The position numbers were made by a program, and so were the translations under genes. A stretch of DNA of 64,000 nucleotides from Gyromitra esculenta (lineage: Eukaryota > Ascomycota > Pezizomycetes > Pezizales > Discinaceae), in contig JBCAML010000018.1 of the NCBI GenBank assembly GCA_038503075.1, positions 992,001-1,056,000 of the forward strand, read 5' to 3'. A model generated the notes under the pieces. The model was not told the DNA's origin, searched no databases, and saw only the letters and a program-made list of their open reading frames with translations. Positions 38,050 through 50,800 of this stretch are shown here, piece by piece (position 1 is the first letter of the stretch; each line of letters starts with the position of its first letter).

Positions 38050-38771
38050 TTAAGCCACAGCCAAAGATTGTTTATAGGATTCCCTGAAGCTATTCTTATC
38101 CACTTCCGGTCCACGATTCAATGGCGTCCATTTGGGCTATCAAGTTCGTTAGTATCAGCTTCCTTACGATACAGCTAATAAATACTGCTCCTGAGGGAGC
38201 ATACCTCGTCTTTGAACAAGCGCATTGCCTTGATGTACTGTACCACAAGTTAACTACCATGGCTTCAACCCACAGGTTAATTAGGAACATACATTTTTGT
38301 TGTCTGTTGTGAACCTATGATAGATTCCCGCCGGTAAAATGATTAAATCCCCCTTCACCAATCCAATACGTATCCAGCGATCATCCTTTGACCTGACGTC
38401 GAAGAAGCCTGCTCCATCAAGAATATACCGGATCTCCTCATCTTCATGTAGGTGTTCGTGGAAGAACGACCTCACTTTTGCTTCATATGCATCACCCATC
38501 GCGGCTGGCGATACAGTAATCTCGTCACGATTTTTGTAACCGCGTTTAGACGCTAGCGAATTCACATCATCAACAGAGTCGAAATAGTACGAGATGACGC
38601 CAACTCTCTCAAGCTGGGTAGGGGAAACGGACACCCCAGAGTCATGGTCCTCCCGTTGATCGTTCTGAGTTTGGAGATACGTGTTAGAACTATCTCTGTT
38701 TGCATTTTGGGAACCTCGGCGAGCAAGAGGAAAAGACGAACCGTGGTATTATCGTACTCGTAGGCCCTCAT
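38050..38771 (-). CDS. ADI1: acireductone dioxygenase (methionine salvage)
   Basis: Four exons: 38742-38771, 38293-38664, 38205-38237, 38050-38136; 173 aa, introns 55-77 bp. The enzyme cleaves 1,2-dihydroxy-3-keto-5-methylthiopentene to the keto-acid precursor of methionine plus formate. The cupin metal site is complete: His81, His83 and Glu87 in [12 protein letters not shown], and His126 in PAGIYHRFT. The C terminus [19 protein letters not shown] is diagnostic and only appears after splicing the 33-bp third exon. The first exon codes ten residues ([10 protein letters not shown]). The usual length is about 180 aa. No other salvage genes lie nearby. Confidence 0.93.
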
Positions 38772-40414
38772 TGTGATGGTGGCCTTGTGTAAAAAAAAAG
38801 TAGTTCTCGTTTTAAGCGCTTGAGGGTTGTGTGATGAAACACCTAAGGTAATAGTCAAAGTGGAAGGGGGAAGAAAGAGGGGCATGCTTTGCTCTGGCAC
38901 GTCATCTTCGACGCCGTCACCGAATATGTTGCAGCAGGGTGTCCTATTGGAGGTTCAAAATAAGGTACCACCTTGGCTCTGGGGCAGGTTCGATTCAATG
39001 CTGCTATCAGGTCGGCTATCACGTGGCAAGGGTTTTACCCCACGAGGCTTGTTAATTTATGCAACAACGGACGTTCTCGACAATCAACTCAACCAGAACG
39101 CATTTCAGATGGCTCGGTAGAAACAAATTGTTTTGATATTAGATTCGCATATGCTGTACGGCCCTCAAATGATGTGTGGCTCCTCTTCTCGTTTGGACGA
39201 GTGATCTTATATTGCTCCTCCTCCGCAGCATCTATCGCAAAAATTAAAATATTTATTTAAATAGCGAGTATCTTGGAGGCTATCTCCTCCAAGCTTCATT
39301 CCCATTTATGCCATAAGCAGATCGGAGATAAATTCCTCTTCATCCGGTTACGGTCTACCTCCAAGGGATCTCAATTTCAAATCAACAAGGAAAAACTGCG
39401 AGTACATATCGCTCCAACGAAAGTCATAGAGCTCAACAGAATTCTATAGTCGATAGATAGGGTACAACATATGTTGCGGTAAATGATATCAATGCATTTT
39501 CTTTCTCTCCTTCTTTCCTCACGTTCCCGCTATATGACAGTCGCCTCCCGGAGCAGATGCCGAAGGTATAGTGCCTGTATCTACTCCACATTATATACAC
39601 TAGTGTCTGATGCTCGTTAATTACATAGCAGATGTGATATTATGTGCGATGAAATTCTTACCGTAATTATAAGCTTGCGTTCGCGGATGAAGAACTAATG
39701 TGTTCTACGACCTTCGATCGCGGGCATTTCCCTAAAGGAATCGTAGGCTACCCGGTACGCATTTCCGGCTCGGCGATGTCACAACTCAGAGATGGGGGGT
39801 GAGAATGCAAATGCAAGGCTTTCTCGGTACCGGACCGGACTTTGAAGCTTTTTCAAGGCAGGAATATCTGATACGGTTACATAAGCACGTTATTGGGTAT
39901 TCATTCTAGTATTCGGTTATAAGGCATGTACTCCAAGCCGGTAAAACTGAAAATCACACTAAGAATATTCCGGTGTTTACAGGCTACAGAACATCTCGTT
40001 CTAGTACGGATATGCTCGTATCGTGGAGTTTTCCCGGGGATGATTACCAACTTTAGTACAATTGAGCTCTGTAATTGGTGGAATGACATGTGGGAAATTG
40101 TATTTCTGATAGGTAGACGTGTGCTACCTGCCTACGGTGATTAGACAGATGTTTACTGCACGAGCGAGATGAGGATGAGGGGCGGCATCGCAGCCAACAG
40201 GGGTTAAACTGCACGTCATACGGAGCGCACCTACTGCGGGGCTGTCTGGATATTTGAAATCGATTTTGTATTTCTCCGAAAATTTTAGTATATAAACCCA
40301 CAAGTACTCCTGTGAAAACATTATTTGTTCTAGCTAAGCATCTAAGCACAGCTCCCGTCACTCACCACTTCAAATATCCATCTCTATTTTAGCTGCCTTT
40401 TTTATTGTCGAAAA
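38772..40414. other. 1.6-kb divergent region ADI1 / aldo-keto reductase
   Basis: No gene supported. An open frame at 38827-39120 (+) has no recognised domain and partly covers the ADI1 promoter. Confidence 0.5.
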
Positions 40415-41675
40415 ATGGAGTACAGATTCCTCGGACGTACCGGTCTTAAAGTCTCAGTTATTAGCTTGGGGGGTTGGGTCACCTACGGTGGCCATGTTGG
40501 CAAGGGTTTGTTTTCCCGTCTAACGTACCTATTGAAATCCTTCAAAATCCTAACGTTGAGACCACAATTAGAAAGTGCTCATGAATGTATGAAGACGGCT
40601 TATGATGCCGGTATAAACTTCTTCGACACTGCTGAAGGCTACGCTGGTGGTGAATCGGAAAGGGTGATGGGCGAAGTCATCAAGAGGTTTGGATGGCCGC
40701 GCTGCGAGCTTGTCATATCGACCAAGATCAACTGGGGTAGCGCCAATGCTTCGAGCCCCTCTAAAGCCGTGAACTGCCTGGGCCTATCGCGAAAGCACAT
40801 TGTTGAAGGCCTAAAAGCCTCCTTGGAGAGACTGCAGCTTGATTACGTCGATATCGTGTATGCCCATCGACCGGATCGGGACACACCCATGGAAGAAGTT
40901 GTCAGGGCTTTCAACCATGTTATTGAGAAAGGACAAGCCTTCTACTGGGGAACAAGTGAATGGACTGCCGAGGAAATTGCAGATGCATGGAGGATCGCAG
41001 ATAAATTGAGATTGATTGGGCCAGTGGTATAATCTTATACTACCGATTTTTCCGAAAGGGTTGATAAGCTAACGGTGTGAAAGGTTGAACAACCTCAATA
41101 CAATCTCCTCACCCGCGAAAAGGTTGAAAAGGATTATGTCCCACTTTTCGAGAAACATGGCCTTGGTATCACTTGCTTCTCTCCGTTGAAGATTGGTGTT
41201 CTCACAGGTAAATATAACGAATTTAAGATTCCCGAGGGCTCTCGCCTTGCGAATGCCAAGGATAGCTACACCTTGTCTGTTCGTGATAAATTTGACAGTG
41301 ATGAGGAGATGAAGAGAAATATCACTGCTGCAAGAGAGTTGAAGGTATGTAATGGAGATGACTTTTATTTTTTATTTTTTGATTGGCGATTGAATGCTGC
41401 CTTCGTTTGTGTGGAGCTTAAATAGCTAAGAAATTTATACGATACAGCCTATTGCCGATAAACTAGGTATCAAACAGGGCCAACTAGCTCTCGCCTGGGT
41501 CATAAAAAATCCGAGACTCTCTAGTGCCATCATTGGTGCGAGCAAACCCGAGCAAATCTTGGAGAACGTCGAAGCCTTGAAGCACCTCGATAAGCTGACT
41601 CCCGAAATCATGGAGGAGATTGAGAAGGTTGTCAAGAACAGGCCGCAGCTTGAGCCCAGACGCTTCCTTGGTTGA
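40415..41675 (+). CDS. aldo-keto reductase, Kv-beta-like (AKR6 type)
   Basis: Four exons: 40415-40505, 40572-41026, 41084-41344, 41448-41675; 344 aa, phases close. A TIM-barrel NADP(H) oxidoreductase. The catalytic tetrad is visible as Asp49 and Tyr54 (FFDTAEGY), Lys82 (ISTKI) and His129 ([14 protein letters not shown]). The cofactor end is [12 protein letters not shown]. Similarity to voltage-gated potassium channel beta subunits is clear from [32 protein letters not shown] and [14 protein letters not shown]. In fungi such proteins reduce aldehydes or ketones of unknown identity, and no channel partner is near. Substrate unknown. Confidence 0.94.
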
Positions 41676-43744
41676 AGCATAACTCCTAGGTTGTATGTTA
41701 TATAGGAGAAGGTGCGTATTCAAGATAAGCTAGCTAGACACAATTAAATCATATTACTTGGCATCGATTTTTCTATTTCTGGCCTATCACGATATATTTA
41801 AGAATTCTTAGAGACTGGGTTCATTGCACTAAGCGGCAGTGAATGACTCGCCCTAACTTCATTAGGGTCATCAGACGATAAAGAGAATATTTTACCTTTC
41901 CTCCTCTTTTTCGAGAGGATATTAGTAATTCCTTTAATGTAAAGCTATGCATATGGCGAAGTAGGGTGACGCGAACTGTTGAAATAATGAATAGATTTGA
42001 TATATTGATAGTCCAGTGAAGTAGAGAAGAGGAAACAGAATAGACGAACGGGAGAAGAGCTCCATATATATACTCCCTATGGAGTCATATATAAACAGGT
42101 TTATGGGGGCTCTTTGGGCGCCGAATAGATCGGCCCGAGCAGCCCCCATTAGCAGTATAGACTATTGACCGAACGTCTTCGGTATCCCGAGTAGTGACGT
42201 ACCAAATGAGACACTAGGAAGCCTATGGATATATATCATATATCCAACACGAACTTTGGCTTATATCTCGAGTGATACTCTATGATGATAATCGGTTTTT
42301 ATTTGATTTAGCTTTTTTCTCGTTCAGGAGATCGTTGATGAGGTCGGCAATTCACGTTTATTTCAATACTAACCAAGGGTTGATAGGCGAGCGGTATTTT
42401 ATGTCGGAAGGGTCAATGTTATAATGCGAAGTTATAGTTACATATACTATAGCTACGGTTCGTGGAAATAACTAGTAACGATTTACATATACTATTCCCT
42501 ATACAACTGCATGTATCCTTTTTTTCTTTTCTTTAGCAACACATGTACTACATGTTGTTTATATGCGTACGACCGTAAATATATATGCGTGTGCGGTGGG
42601 TGCCAAAATAGAACATCTGAATGGTCCAAATAAGTCCATGTAATGCTGTCTTTCCTCCCCATCGCTATTAATGTATCGGTAATGTTACAACGTGTTAGTG
42701 CTACAGCAAGAGGCTTAATATCATAGCTATTTCTTGACCTTGATACGTAAGTCACGATTATTTGTAGTGTCTGTAAGGGAGATAGTATGGTCAAATATGA
42801 GAGGAGTCAACTACAGGATTCCTTTGTGTAAATGTAGGTGTGTTCGTTGAGAGATCAAATCTAACTACGTGTACATATACACACATCTTGGTTAGTCGCC
42901 TACTTCAGTGTACTGTAGCGATCACTGTGGATAGGGCATCAGCAGTCAGTAAGGCCCTTGTCTCGACACCCAAGTTGCTTTGCCATATATATTAGTGTCA
43001 GACAATCAATATCTTGGATTGCGTGTATACGTACTCATATCTTAGTAGGTTAGTGTTAGCTGTTAGCTCGAAGGTATCTACCACCGGCATCAGATCGTGA
43101 GTAAATTTTACGTGAGTGAAACGAGTTAAATTTTACAAGTAAAATAAAATAAAATAAGTCTCATATACCAATGTCATCGACGCCTACATGCCCCACTCGA
43201 CGTCAGTGTCAGCTAGAACTGCTTTCTATTCACTTGTCCGAACAATAGGCAGACTTGGGCCCGGGCTCACAAAAGTCCCGTTCGAATTCGGCCGCCATAG
43301 AGCTATTATTTTCGGCCAATCAAATAGCTATTAGACGTATATCTAACACTTATATAGGAAAGACGTATATCCGATCTATCAATTTGGATGGGGATGAGTT
43401 GTCTCGTGCCTAAACTCCGATACTCGCTGCTACCTTACTTATTTATTTTATTGTTAGACATATTGGTTTGTACCCTACAGCTCTAACGAGCAAGACCACT
43501 AGGATTGGAATAAATTCAATAAACACTAATCCAAACAATATAGGTATCAAACAGGGTATCGAATTTCTCATTAAATGTTGTATTGTAACAGCGGTTGTTG
43601 CGTTAATATCTTTAAACTGAAAATCTAAATATATAGTGATATTTACAAGTGAAAAGGGGCCCTGGAGAATTCGAATATCATGCTATATGCACATATTCAC
43701 AACTCACCAATAGGTATATACCTCTATTATACAGCTTATATTCC
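41676..43744. other. 2.1-kb convergent intergenic region
   Basis: AT-rich, no gene supported. Contains the Copia-like solo LTR 41977-42249. It also contains a repeated TAAATTTTAC motif at about 43096-43140 followed by (AAAAT)n-like sequence. Confidence 0.5.
41977..42249 (-). repeat. Copia-like solo LTR 1
   Basis: On the minus strand it starts TGTTGGATATATGATATA and ends TTATTTCAACA, i.e. canonical TG..CA. A perfect 5-bp duplication CGAAC flanks it (41972-41976 and 42250-42254). A TATA-like TTTATATATGA sits inside. The TGTTGGATATAT start is typical of Ty1/copia LTRs. Confidence 0.88.
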
Positions 43745-45042
43745 TTATTTTCCTTCCTTATCCCCAGGCTGCTGACTCGGTTGCTTCAAGATCGTGACTG
43801 CGTCGTTTGAATACACATATGAGAGGCCGCTCCAGACGGTTGTCGTAGCGACAGTGTACCTAAATTATGGTGAGTAAGGAATTGGAGTATTTTGATAGTG
43901 AGTAGCTACTCACTGCGTTGCCTGAAGCGCAATGTCCCAGTCTGCGCCGGCAGAAATCAATGGGTGTGCCATGCATGCACCAATGAGACCCAACTGCAAG
44001 GCGGTATTTAGCTGCATTGCGAGAAAGAGCGTTTAGCCATCTTTCTGTAGGATCGTTCTATGATAAAGGGACACAAATTCCGCACCTTGCTAATGGTCGT
44101 GGGATGCACCTCTGCGCTGGGTAATGAAAAGTCCCAATACCTAACCATCGTTTTCGGGGGTGGCAGCGATATCCACCGGAAATAAATAGCAGATATGGCT
44201 AGTCCTATATCTCTACCAAGTATGATTCCCGCCAACCAGACTGCAGCCGTGACAAAAGACATCCCCACCTCACAATTGTTAGCAGGCGTGCTTTATCAAT
44301 TCCACGCCGGTACCTCCCCCCCCTCTCTACTCAAGAAAAAGTGAGCCAAACCCGGTAACAGCCCTTGCATGGCCAAAGTAACCGTCAATATCGTCATCAA
44401 CGTCTTGTCCGCCATTGGGTCAATAACTGACCCCACAACAGTTTGGAGGTTCCATCGTCGCGCGATAAATCCATCAACCAAATCCGTTAGTCCTGCTACG
44501 GCGAACAAACTTATTGCCGCCGCATACTGATCGTGGAGGACTAAGTATCCGATGGCTGGGGACACAAGTAGTCGGGAGAAGGTGAGGATATTAGGGAGGT
44601 TATAGATATTCTCGTGGGATGTCAATTGTAGTCTCTTTCGGTGCTTCTCCTGAGGGATGCCAGCCTTATATTTCATAATCGCAACCGTCGATGCGTGGAA
44701 TAGGCGGTTTTGGTACTGACTTTGCGATGTGCGCAATATATTCTTTCTACAACGCACCTCCCATCAGCGTTTCAATCGAGTTAGCAGCGATGAATAAAAC
44801 AGATCAAATGAATGGAAATAAAAACAAAAAAAATAAAAAACACAAAAAACATACACCATCGGTTTCAAATTCTCACACTTTTGGTACCTTCCTATAGTCA
44901 ATTTGGTCACTGAGGATCCCCCGGCTCTTCTAGCGATTGGCGCAAATGTATGGTTCACAAGACCTGCAGCGCTGTCCCGAACGACGGACGAGCGTAAGAA
45001 CGTGGGAGTCAAACGAAAAAGGTACTGAAGTGCTGGTGCCAT
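43745..45042 (-). CDS. CRD1: cardiolipin synthase, mitochondrial
   Basis: Five exons: 44888-45042, 44352-44746, 44086-44240, 43914-44011, 43745-43859; 305 aa, introns 54-141 bp. It transfers phosphatidyl from CDP-diacylglycerol to phosphatidylglycerol in the inner mitochondrial membrane. The CDP-alcohol phosphatidyltransferase signature is complete (D..DG..AR........G...D...D) in DLVDGFIARRWNLQ and VVGSVIDPMADK. The N terminus (MAPALQYLFRLTPTFLRSS) is Arg/Ser-rich without acidic residues, as for a mitochondrial presequence. Hydrophobic spans are LVSPAIGYLVL, AAISLFAVAGL, LMTILTVTLAMQGLL and VWLAGIILGRDIGLAISAIYF. It ends convergent to the aldo-keto reductase. Confidence 0.94.
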
Positions 45043-46322
45043 TTTAACAGATGAAGATGGCTGTGGGTATGTACGTTAGATGCGAAGGGTATATGATCAC
45101 GATATCTTTTAGCTGTTTGGTGTTGTTGTTTTTGGTATCCTTGCCGTTGCTTGATGGACCCGTTGGTGTGATGTGAGGCTCAAGGGAGTATCACCAACTA
45201 TTGTAAGTGATGCACATACTCTGCGGCTTAGAAATAATTGAAATGACAGTTTTTAACTAGCTATAGAATATCCTATAATATTCAACTTAAGCTTGATGAT
45301 TATCGAACATATATGCAACCAACTCAACCCAAGCTACACGAACTGATTGACGGTATTGCCAATCACAGATCAAAACTCCCCATGGCCTATGACCAGCCCA
45401 CTCCAGAAAATACAGGGTATGAGTACATCAACTCTGGACCTTTGCATACCCTGGTTTTGCAAAATAAGGTAGCACGACGCTTATCTTATCACTATTCGGG
45501 AAGATACCAACAACGGTAACGAATGCTGGTAATACGTACTACATGTTGCAAGCAAAAAAAGATTTAGTCGTTTGCTTATTTATGCCATGGTTTTTAAGAG
45601 ATATGTCTGCTAGCAGTAATAGCTACAGTAAGCTAGGCCTTGAGGACGAGCCTAGCAAGTAGCTACATATAGTAGCTAAAAGTCTCTAAGTTTCGTTGGC
45701 AAAAGAGTTATCCTTCATAAATGTAGCCTTATGGTCTGCCACAACTACATGTAGTTCTGGGATGAGCAAGGAAAGGAGAATAAATGAAAAACATAGGCTA
45801 GAGAAAATATTTTACACTAAATAGTGATATTGAAAAGCGGCTCTTTGCTGGAACGCCTCCACGGTAGTCTTGAGGTGTGCGAGATCCAAGACAATGAGGA
45901 AATAAAAGCAGAAACAACAGGTACTAGAAACTATTGCGGGATATGTTTGAGCCCCAGTGATCTGTTTACACCTCACAGTAAAGTAAAAAAAAAAAAAAAG
46001 AAAAAAAAAAAGAGCTTAGTAGAAGAAGGCTAAGCAAGAAAGAAATTGATAGGCAGCAACTCCAAAACTACAGGTAACAGGAGAGAAAGAAAAAAAGAGT
46101 TAGATCTCCCGATAGCGGTTCTCAAGGGAAGATATGGATAAATAAGAAACAATGACTACAAACATTAAATTTTTAGTAAGAGTAGATATAGTTTAAAAAC
46201 TTAAGCACGTACCAAAGACCCACGAAAAGGAGAAGGACTAACAAAGCAACCCACCATGCCTAAATGAGAAGAAATTGCCAAACCGCTTTATACAACTTCC
46301 GACATCTTTAATTTTGCCTGTC
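45043..46322. other. 1.3-kb region between CRD1 and the WOPR gene
   Basis: No gene supported. A poly-purine A/G run lies at about 45984-46013 and one TACATGTA at 45746. The left part is the CRD1 promoter and the right part the 3' region of the WOPR gene. Confidence 0.5.
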
Positions 46323-47807
46323 CTACCAAGGATAGTTTTGAGAGTGATACTGGGAAGGGAGGGGAGGAAATCCCTGGTCTTCTTCTACAGCCGATTGAGC
46401 GTTTTGTGGGGTAGTGAGTGTTTGATTCCATGGGGAGTTTGAATTTAAAGAGGTATGTGTGGCGGCACCTTGTCGAAGAGGATTGCTACTTTGTGTGCTC
46501 TCATTCTCGTTCTCATCCTTTCTCCCGATCCGATATTGAGACAAATCCATGCCAATTCCCCTGCTCGTGCTAGAGGGGAAATTTGGGATGTTCGGCTCCA
46601 TGTTTGCGGGCCTTGCGTATTGAAGATTTGGATCAAATACAAAAGAGGGGTCCTCAGGAACCGAGCGAGGTTGCTGATTAGGTGAACCGATCTGATGAGG
46701 ATATTGCTGTTGGGCCAAAAAGAAATTTCCCTCACTACCCGGAATAAGTGGCTGCTGCTGGTGATTCGGCGGGTATTGCTGGGAGAACGGCAAATTTTGC
46801 TGCTGCTGCTGCTGCTGTACAAATTGACTTCGTGGTAAGAAGCACGCCGGCCACTCACTGTTGCTAGGGAATTGGTATCCGCTATGACCAACGTCTTGAG
46901 GGAATAATGGAGGTAACTGGCGCTCTCCGTGTTCCATCTGCCCCAAATTCGAAATATTCATGGACTGGAATCCCAAATCTATATCACTAGAGGGACTGTC
47001 ATAACCTGCAGAATAATCCCGATGCTGCCTCGATGTGCCATGCCGAAAATTCTCGTCGTCTCCCTTCACAGGGTTGCTGCTATAGTAGCCAGAGGAATCA
47101 AGATCAAATTTGTAAGTATTCTGAGATAAGATGTCCTGGATGTCAATTTGTTTGAGTTGTTGGTACTCATCCACTGGTCTCTTTAGGGTTCCATTTACGA
47201 CGTCTCGTATTACATAATATCCAACGAGATGGTAAACACGACTATCATAGTTGATAGATAGAGTTTTCTTGCATAGGCCAGCCGGTCTAAACTCGTAAGA
47301 GTCAGTCAGTGAACCCACTACATGTTTCCTACGTTCGGGGTCGAGCTCTTCAAGCAGCGGATCCATTTCCAAGGGAGTTTCTTGGCTAGAGGAGCCGCCG
47401 AGAATAGGGTTGGTGCTCGACTCGAAACCCTCGCTGGAGGATGTTTGGATGTACGGAGACCGCCTATGGTTTGTCTTTGGCTTTTTTAGAACTTTCCTAG
47501 ACCCAGGTTTAAACTTATTTTTTACCTCGCGGTAGACCAACATATTTGTGAAGGCACGACTCGGACTCCAACTGATGCTATCTGTCCATCTCTTGATGCC
47601 AGAAAGGCCTTCCTCGTAGACGAACACGTTCCCGGACGCTATAACGAACTGACGTTCTCTCTCGGGTGGACGACCAGGTATACAAGGTATGAGTCCGTCT
47701 ATGCATCCCTTAATGACAATCAAAGCATCCCGTGTTGTGTCGACGAGTACACAGCTAAGGGTAGGCTTAACCGTGAAGTTAATGGAGGTAACCTGTGTCG
47801 AGGCCAT
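46323..47807 (-). CDS. Gti1/Pac2-family WOPR transcription regulator
   Basis: A single exon, 494 aa from the ATG at 47807 (MASTQVTS); the open frame extends further upstream without an ATG. The WOPR domain is bipartite. Part one is at about 15-95: CVLVDTTRDALIVIKGCIDG, RERQFVIASGNVFVYEE, GIKRWTDSISWSPSR, MLVYRE. Part two is at about 170-205: GLCKKTLSINYDSRVYHLVG then YYVIRDV. A Gln-rich, disordered C terminus (polyQ from CTG/CAG repeats near 46800) follows, a typical activation region. The family (Wor1, Ryp1, Sge1, Gti1, Pac2) controls morphological switching, sporulation or host-associated programmes. The sequence does not tell which branch or which process this one serves. Its upstream region is more than 5 kb free of genes. 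Confidence 0.92.
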   Translation of the reverse strand: MASTQVTSINFTVKPTLSCVLVDTTRDALIVIKGCIDGLIPCIPGRPPERERQFVIASGNVFVYEEGLSGIKRWTDSISWSPSRAFTNMLVYREVKNKFKPGSRKVLKKPKTNHRRSPYIQTSSSEGFESSTNPILGGSSSQETPLEMDPLLEELDPERRKHVVGSLTDSYEFRPAGLCKKTLSINYDSRVYHLVGYYVIRDVVNGTLKRPVDEYQQLKQIDIQDILSQNTYKFDLDSSGYYSSNPVKGDDENFRHGTSRQHRDYSAGYDSPSSDIDLGFQSMNISNLGQMEHGERQLPPLFPQDVGHSGYQFPSNSEWPACFLPRSQFVQQQQQQQNLPFSQQYPPNHQQQPLIPGSEGNFFLAQQQYPHQIGSPNQQPRSVPEDPSFVFDPNLQYARPANMEPNIPNFPSSTSRGIGMDLSQYRIGRKDENENESTQSSNPLRQGAATHTSLNSNSPWNQTLTTPQNAQSAVEEDQGFPPLPSQYHSQNYPW

Positions 47808-50800
47808 TTTGCCCAGCTCAATTGGCAAAAAGAATTGAAAGGGCAAGGGAGAGGAGATGTCGAATGGCGAACAAGAAATAAAGTAGATAGCGAATTTATA
47901 AGCTTATCTCAGTGGAGCTCGTCGAGTGAGCGGCGAGGAGAACAGATCGAGAACAATGGAGTATTGGGACCAAAACTAGTTGGGTTGATGGCAGTGATGA
48001 GAATAACTGCTTGCTACTTGGGGTAGCTCAGATTCTGGATAGGATTTTGAGGACTGGATCCAGCGTGGCTCGACCGAATAATTTGGGATTTGGTATGTGC
48101 TCGGCGAACGGTTAACACTGCAAGAGCGACAAAGAGGCTGTCAGCTGGATTGATCTCTTAAAGATATAGGATTAGCTAATAGAATCATAGCAAAGTACCA
48201 AAGAATCTTGAGCGGCGAAGATTAGATAAGAGTGGGCGAAGGAATATAAAAACATCGACCCTCGAAAGCTCATCCAATAATGTCTGGAAGAGAATTCTTG
48301 GTGCGCGACGGAGAGAGGATTAAAGAAGGGAAGGAAGGGATACCTTGAAGAGGGGCTACCGGCCACGGACGGGGGGCTGCTTGATTTATTTCCTTGTAAA
48401 ATGCTTTAGATCTACAGATACAAGCTTGCTTGATGATTCTATACTAAAATTACTGCCATTAATTTAATTTAATTTTTTAAAAATATACATACTAGAGAAT
48501 AATTAGGCAAAATGGGAGGGTTGGAGACGGAAGTAGATACATGTATCAATGGATAAATTTTAGAATTAGAAGGATACATACAGTTATGGCCTTGAAGAAT
48601 ATCAATATCCTCGTAGTAGAAACTACGCTATAGCTCTGAGATGACTTGAAAGATTCGAGTATCGTGGCTGGGATTTTTGACACGAAATTTGATATTGTGT
48701 TAGAATCAAACTTTCGAGGATTTCAGTAGGCACCGCCACGGGATATCAAAGTTTATCGAATGTTGCTAAAACACTTCTAAAAGCTCCAAGAAAAACTAAG
48801 GGTGTTTAATGCTGCAGGCAGCTCAGATAGAACTTGGACAAGAACCGCTTAGCGAGCGAATATGACCATAGTCTATTGAAATGAGAATCGAGAAGGGGAA
48901 GGAGAAAGAATACAAGAAGGGCAACGGTTGTAAGGTCTTTCACAAGATCGAGACACTGTCCAACTTCCCGGCGGAGATGAAAGGCAGCCCGACAGAGGAT
49001 GGGTCTGTCTATGTGTTCCCCCCAAAACTAGGAAACTGGCGCTCGAAATAAGATTTCAACAGAGATGTAGGCGAGCAGCAAAGCTTAGAAGCAGCCAAGT
49101 GCCCCGAGATTAACATGCATGCAGTCAAACTCGAATCCTGGGTTGGTTATGCAAACATCCATGCATTGACGTCTTGGAGAGGGCAAACTAAACCGCACGA
49201 GGGCTTTTACAGTACATCAAACGGATGGGGTAGTGAGATCAGTTCAATAATACAGGCAGCCACCAAGGACAGGATAGAGTAAGTAAATAAAAATAAAATA
49301 AAGTAACGTCCCGACAGGTGCCCAGTAGAAGAATCGATAACGTGGGAAACGCAGTGAGGAGTTCACGAATCCGTCAACGACGCACATACTCTGGAAATAA
49401 TCACACGCTGCCTGACAACAGCTTAGTGCAGATACCCAGCGTGCGACATCAGACGTCCAGGATTCCGATGCGGGTTGTCTGACAGGTTTAGAAGCAAGGG
49501 ATGAACAATGCCCTACATGTTGTTCCTCTCACCACCGTTTTTTTCCTCCTCCTCCCAGCGTTGAAGCAGAAACCATTCGCCTGTTTAGCACGATAATCGA
49601 TGTGTTCTACAGAACGGTGATGGTGTAACATCAAAACCAAAGGCAGGCAGGCATACATTATTGTTCCGATACTGCTTGGAGTGAGTGAGTGAGTGGACTT
49701 TGTACCACGGACAAATCACTCATCTTCTCCACGATGATAACAAATACCCGGGGAGTGAGTTGACAAAAAGAGTTTAGTTTACCGGCGAATCGGACACCAT
49801 GTCGTGCAACATCACATGCCGAACGTCGTGAGATCTGGTTGCAGGGTGATGCTGGTTGCAGATCATCCGCGCCCCACTTCACTGTCGGCCACAGAGTGGA
49901 AGTTGCAACGCCCCTCTGAAAAAAGAACAGCTTGCGAGGAAAGTAATCCTCTATTCCTACATGTACTTAAAATGTGCGCACATGCGCCTCAGCCTCCACT
50001 TTTTTAGCAACCTCCCCTAATATCTCCATGCGTCACAAAACGTTCCCAATTTCGCATCATGACTGTGTCAAATGTTCTAAACCAGGGAATTATATATACA
50101 TATACTCTAGTTTTACACACCTGCAGAAAGCAGGTACAATGGGCATCTTGCACTCTCAGTCCTAGCTCATGTCTTTCCTTCCTTCTTTTGTTCGTTTCCG
50201 CTGATCCATGACGGCACCTCGACACCGGTAGAGCACATACATGTCGGCTGTAGAGAAGGAGATGGTGGTTGCGACCAGCGTCAAGAAATGGCTCTAGGGT
50301 CTCGCCGGATCCGGGAAGGTAGGATCTATCCCGCATTTTAGCGAAGGTCTAATCAAGCAGATAGACAAACAAGCTGAGCTTGGACTCCTCTGCGCGTCAA
50401 AGTCATCATCACCACCACCACGTTCTGTATCCCCTCTTGATGGATTTTGGCCAGCGTACACGCAAATCAGCGAGCGTTACGCGCTGGGCTTTGCTATTCA
50501 TAGCGTCTGCCTGGACCTTGCTATTTCTCGGCGCTTAGCCAATGGCCAGGTGAGTTTCAATTCAGCAGAGAAAGAACCACTACAGTTCGCCACAATCACT
50601 CACGCGCTTTGAGGTACTAGCTAATATCTTGCTTCCTTCATAGGCCATTATATTAGGATACTCGATGCGTGCATACATGTATATATCTTTTAAACTGTTT
50701 TTTCTTGGGAGTTCGGTGAGTCTTGTAAGATGTGATGGCCTCATCGTAACCTCCAAAACGCACCCAGTCATCCGACCTTTAATCTGCGTGATCATTGGGC

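Noticed and set aside
38987..39000. GGTTCGATTC resembling a tRNA B box
   Set aside because: No matching A box or cloverleaf upstream at the right spacing.
41934..42149. Minus-strand frame sharing residues with 62631-62846
   Set aside because: The similarity (ARADLFGAQR versus ARADIFDAQR) comes from both frames lying in Copia-like LTRs, not from a protein family.
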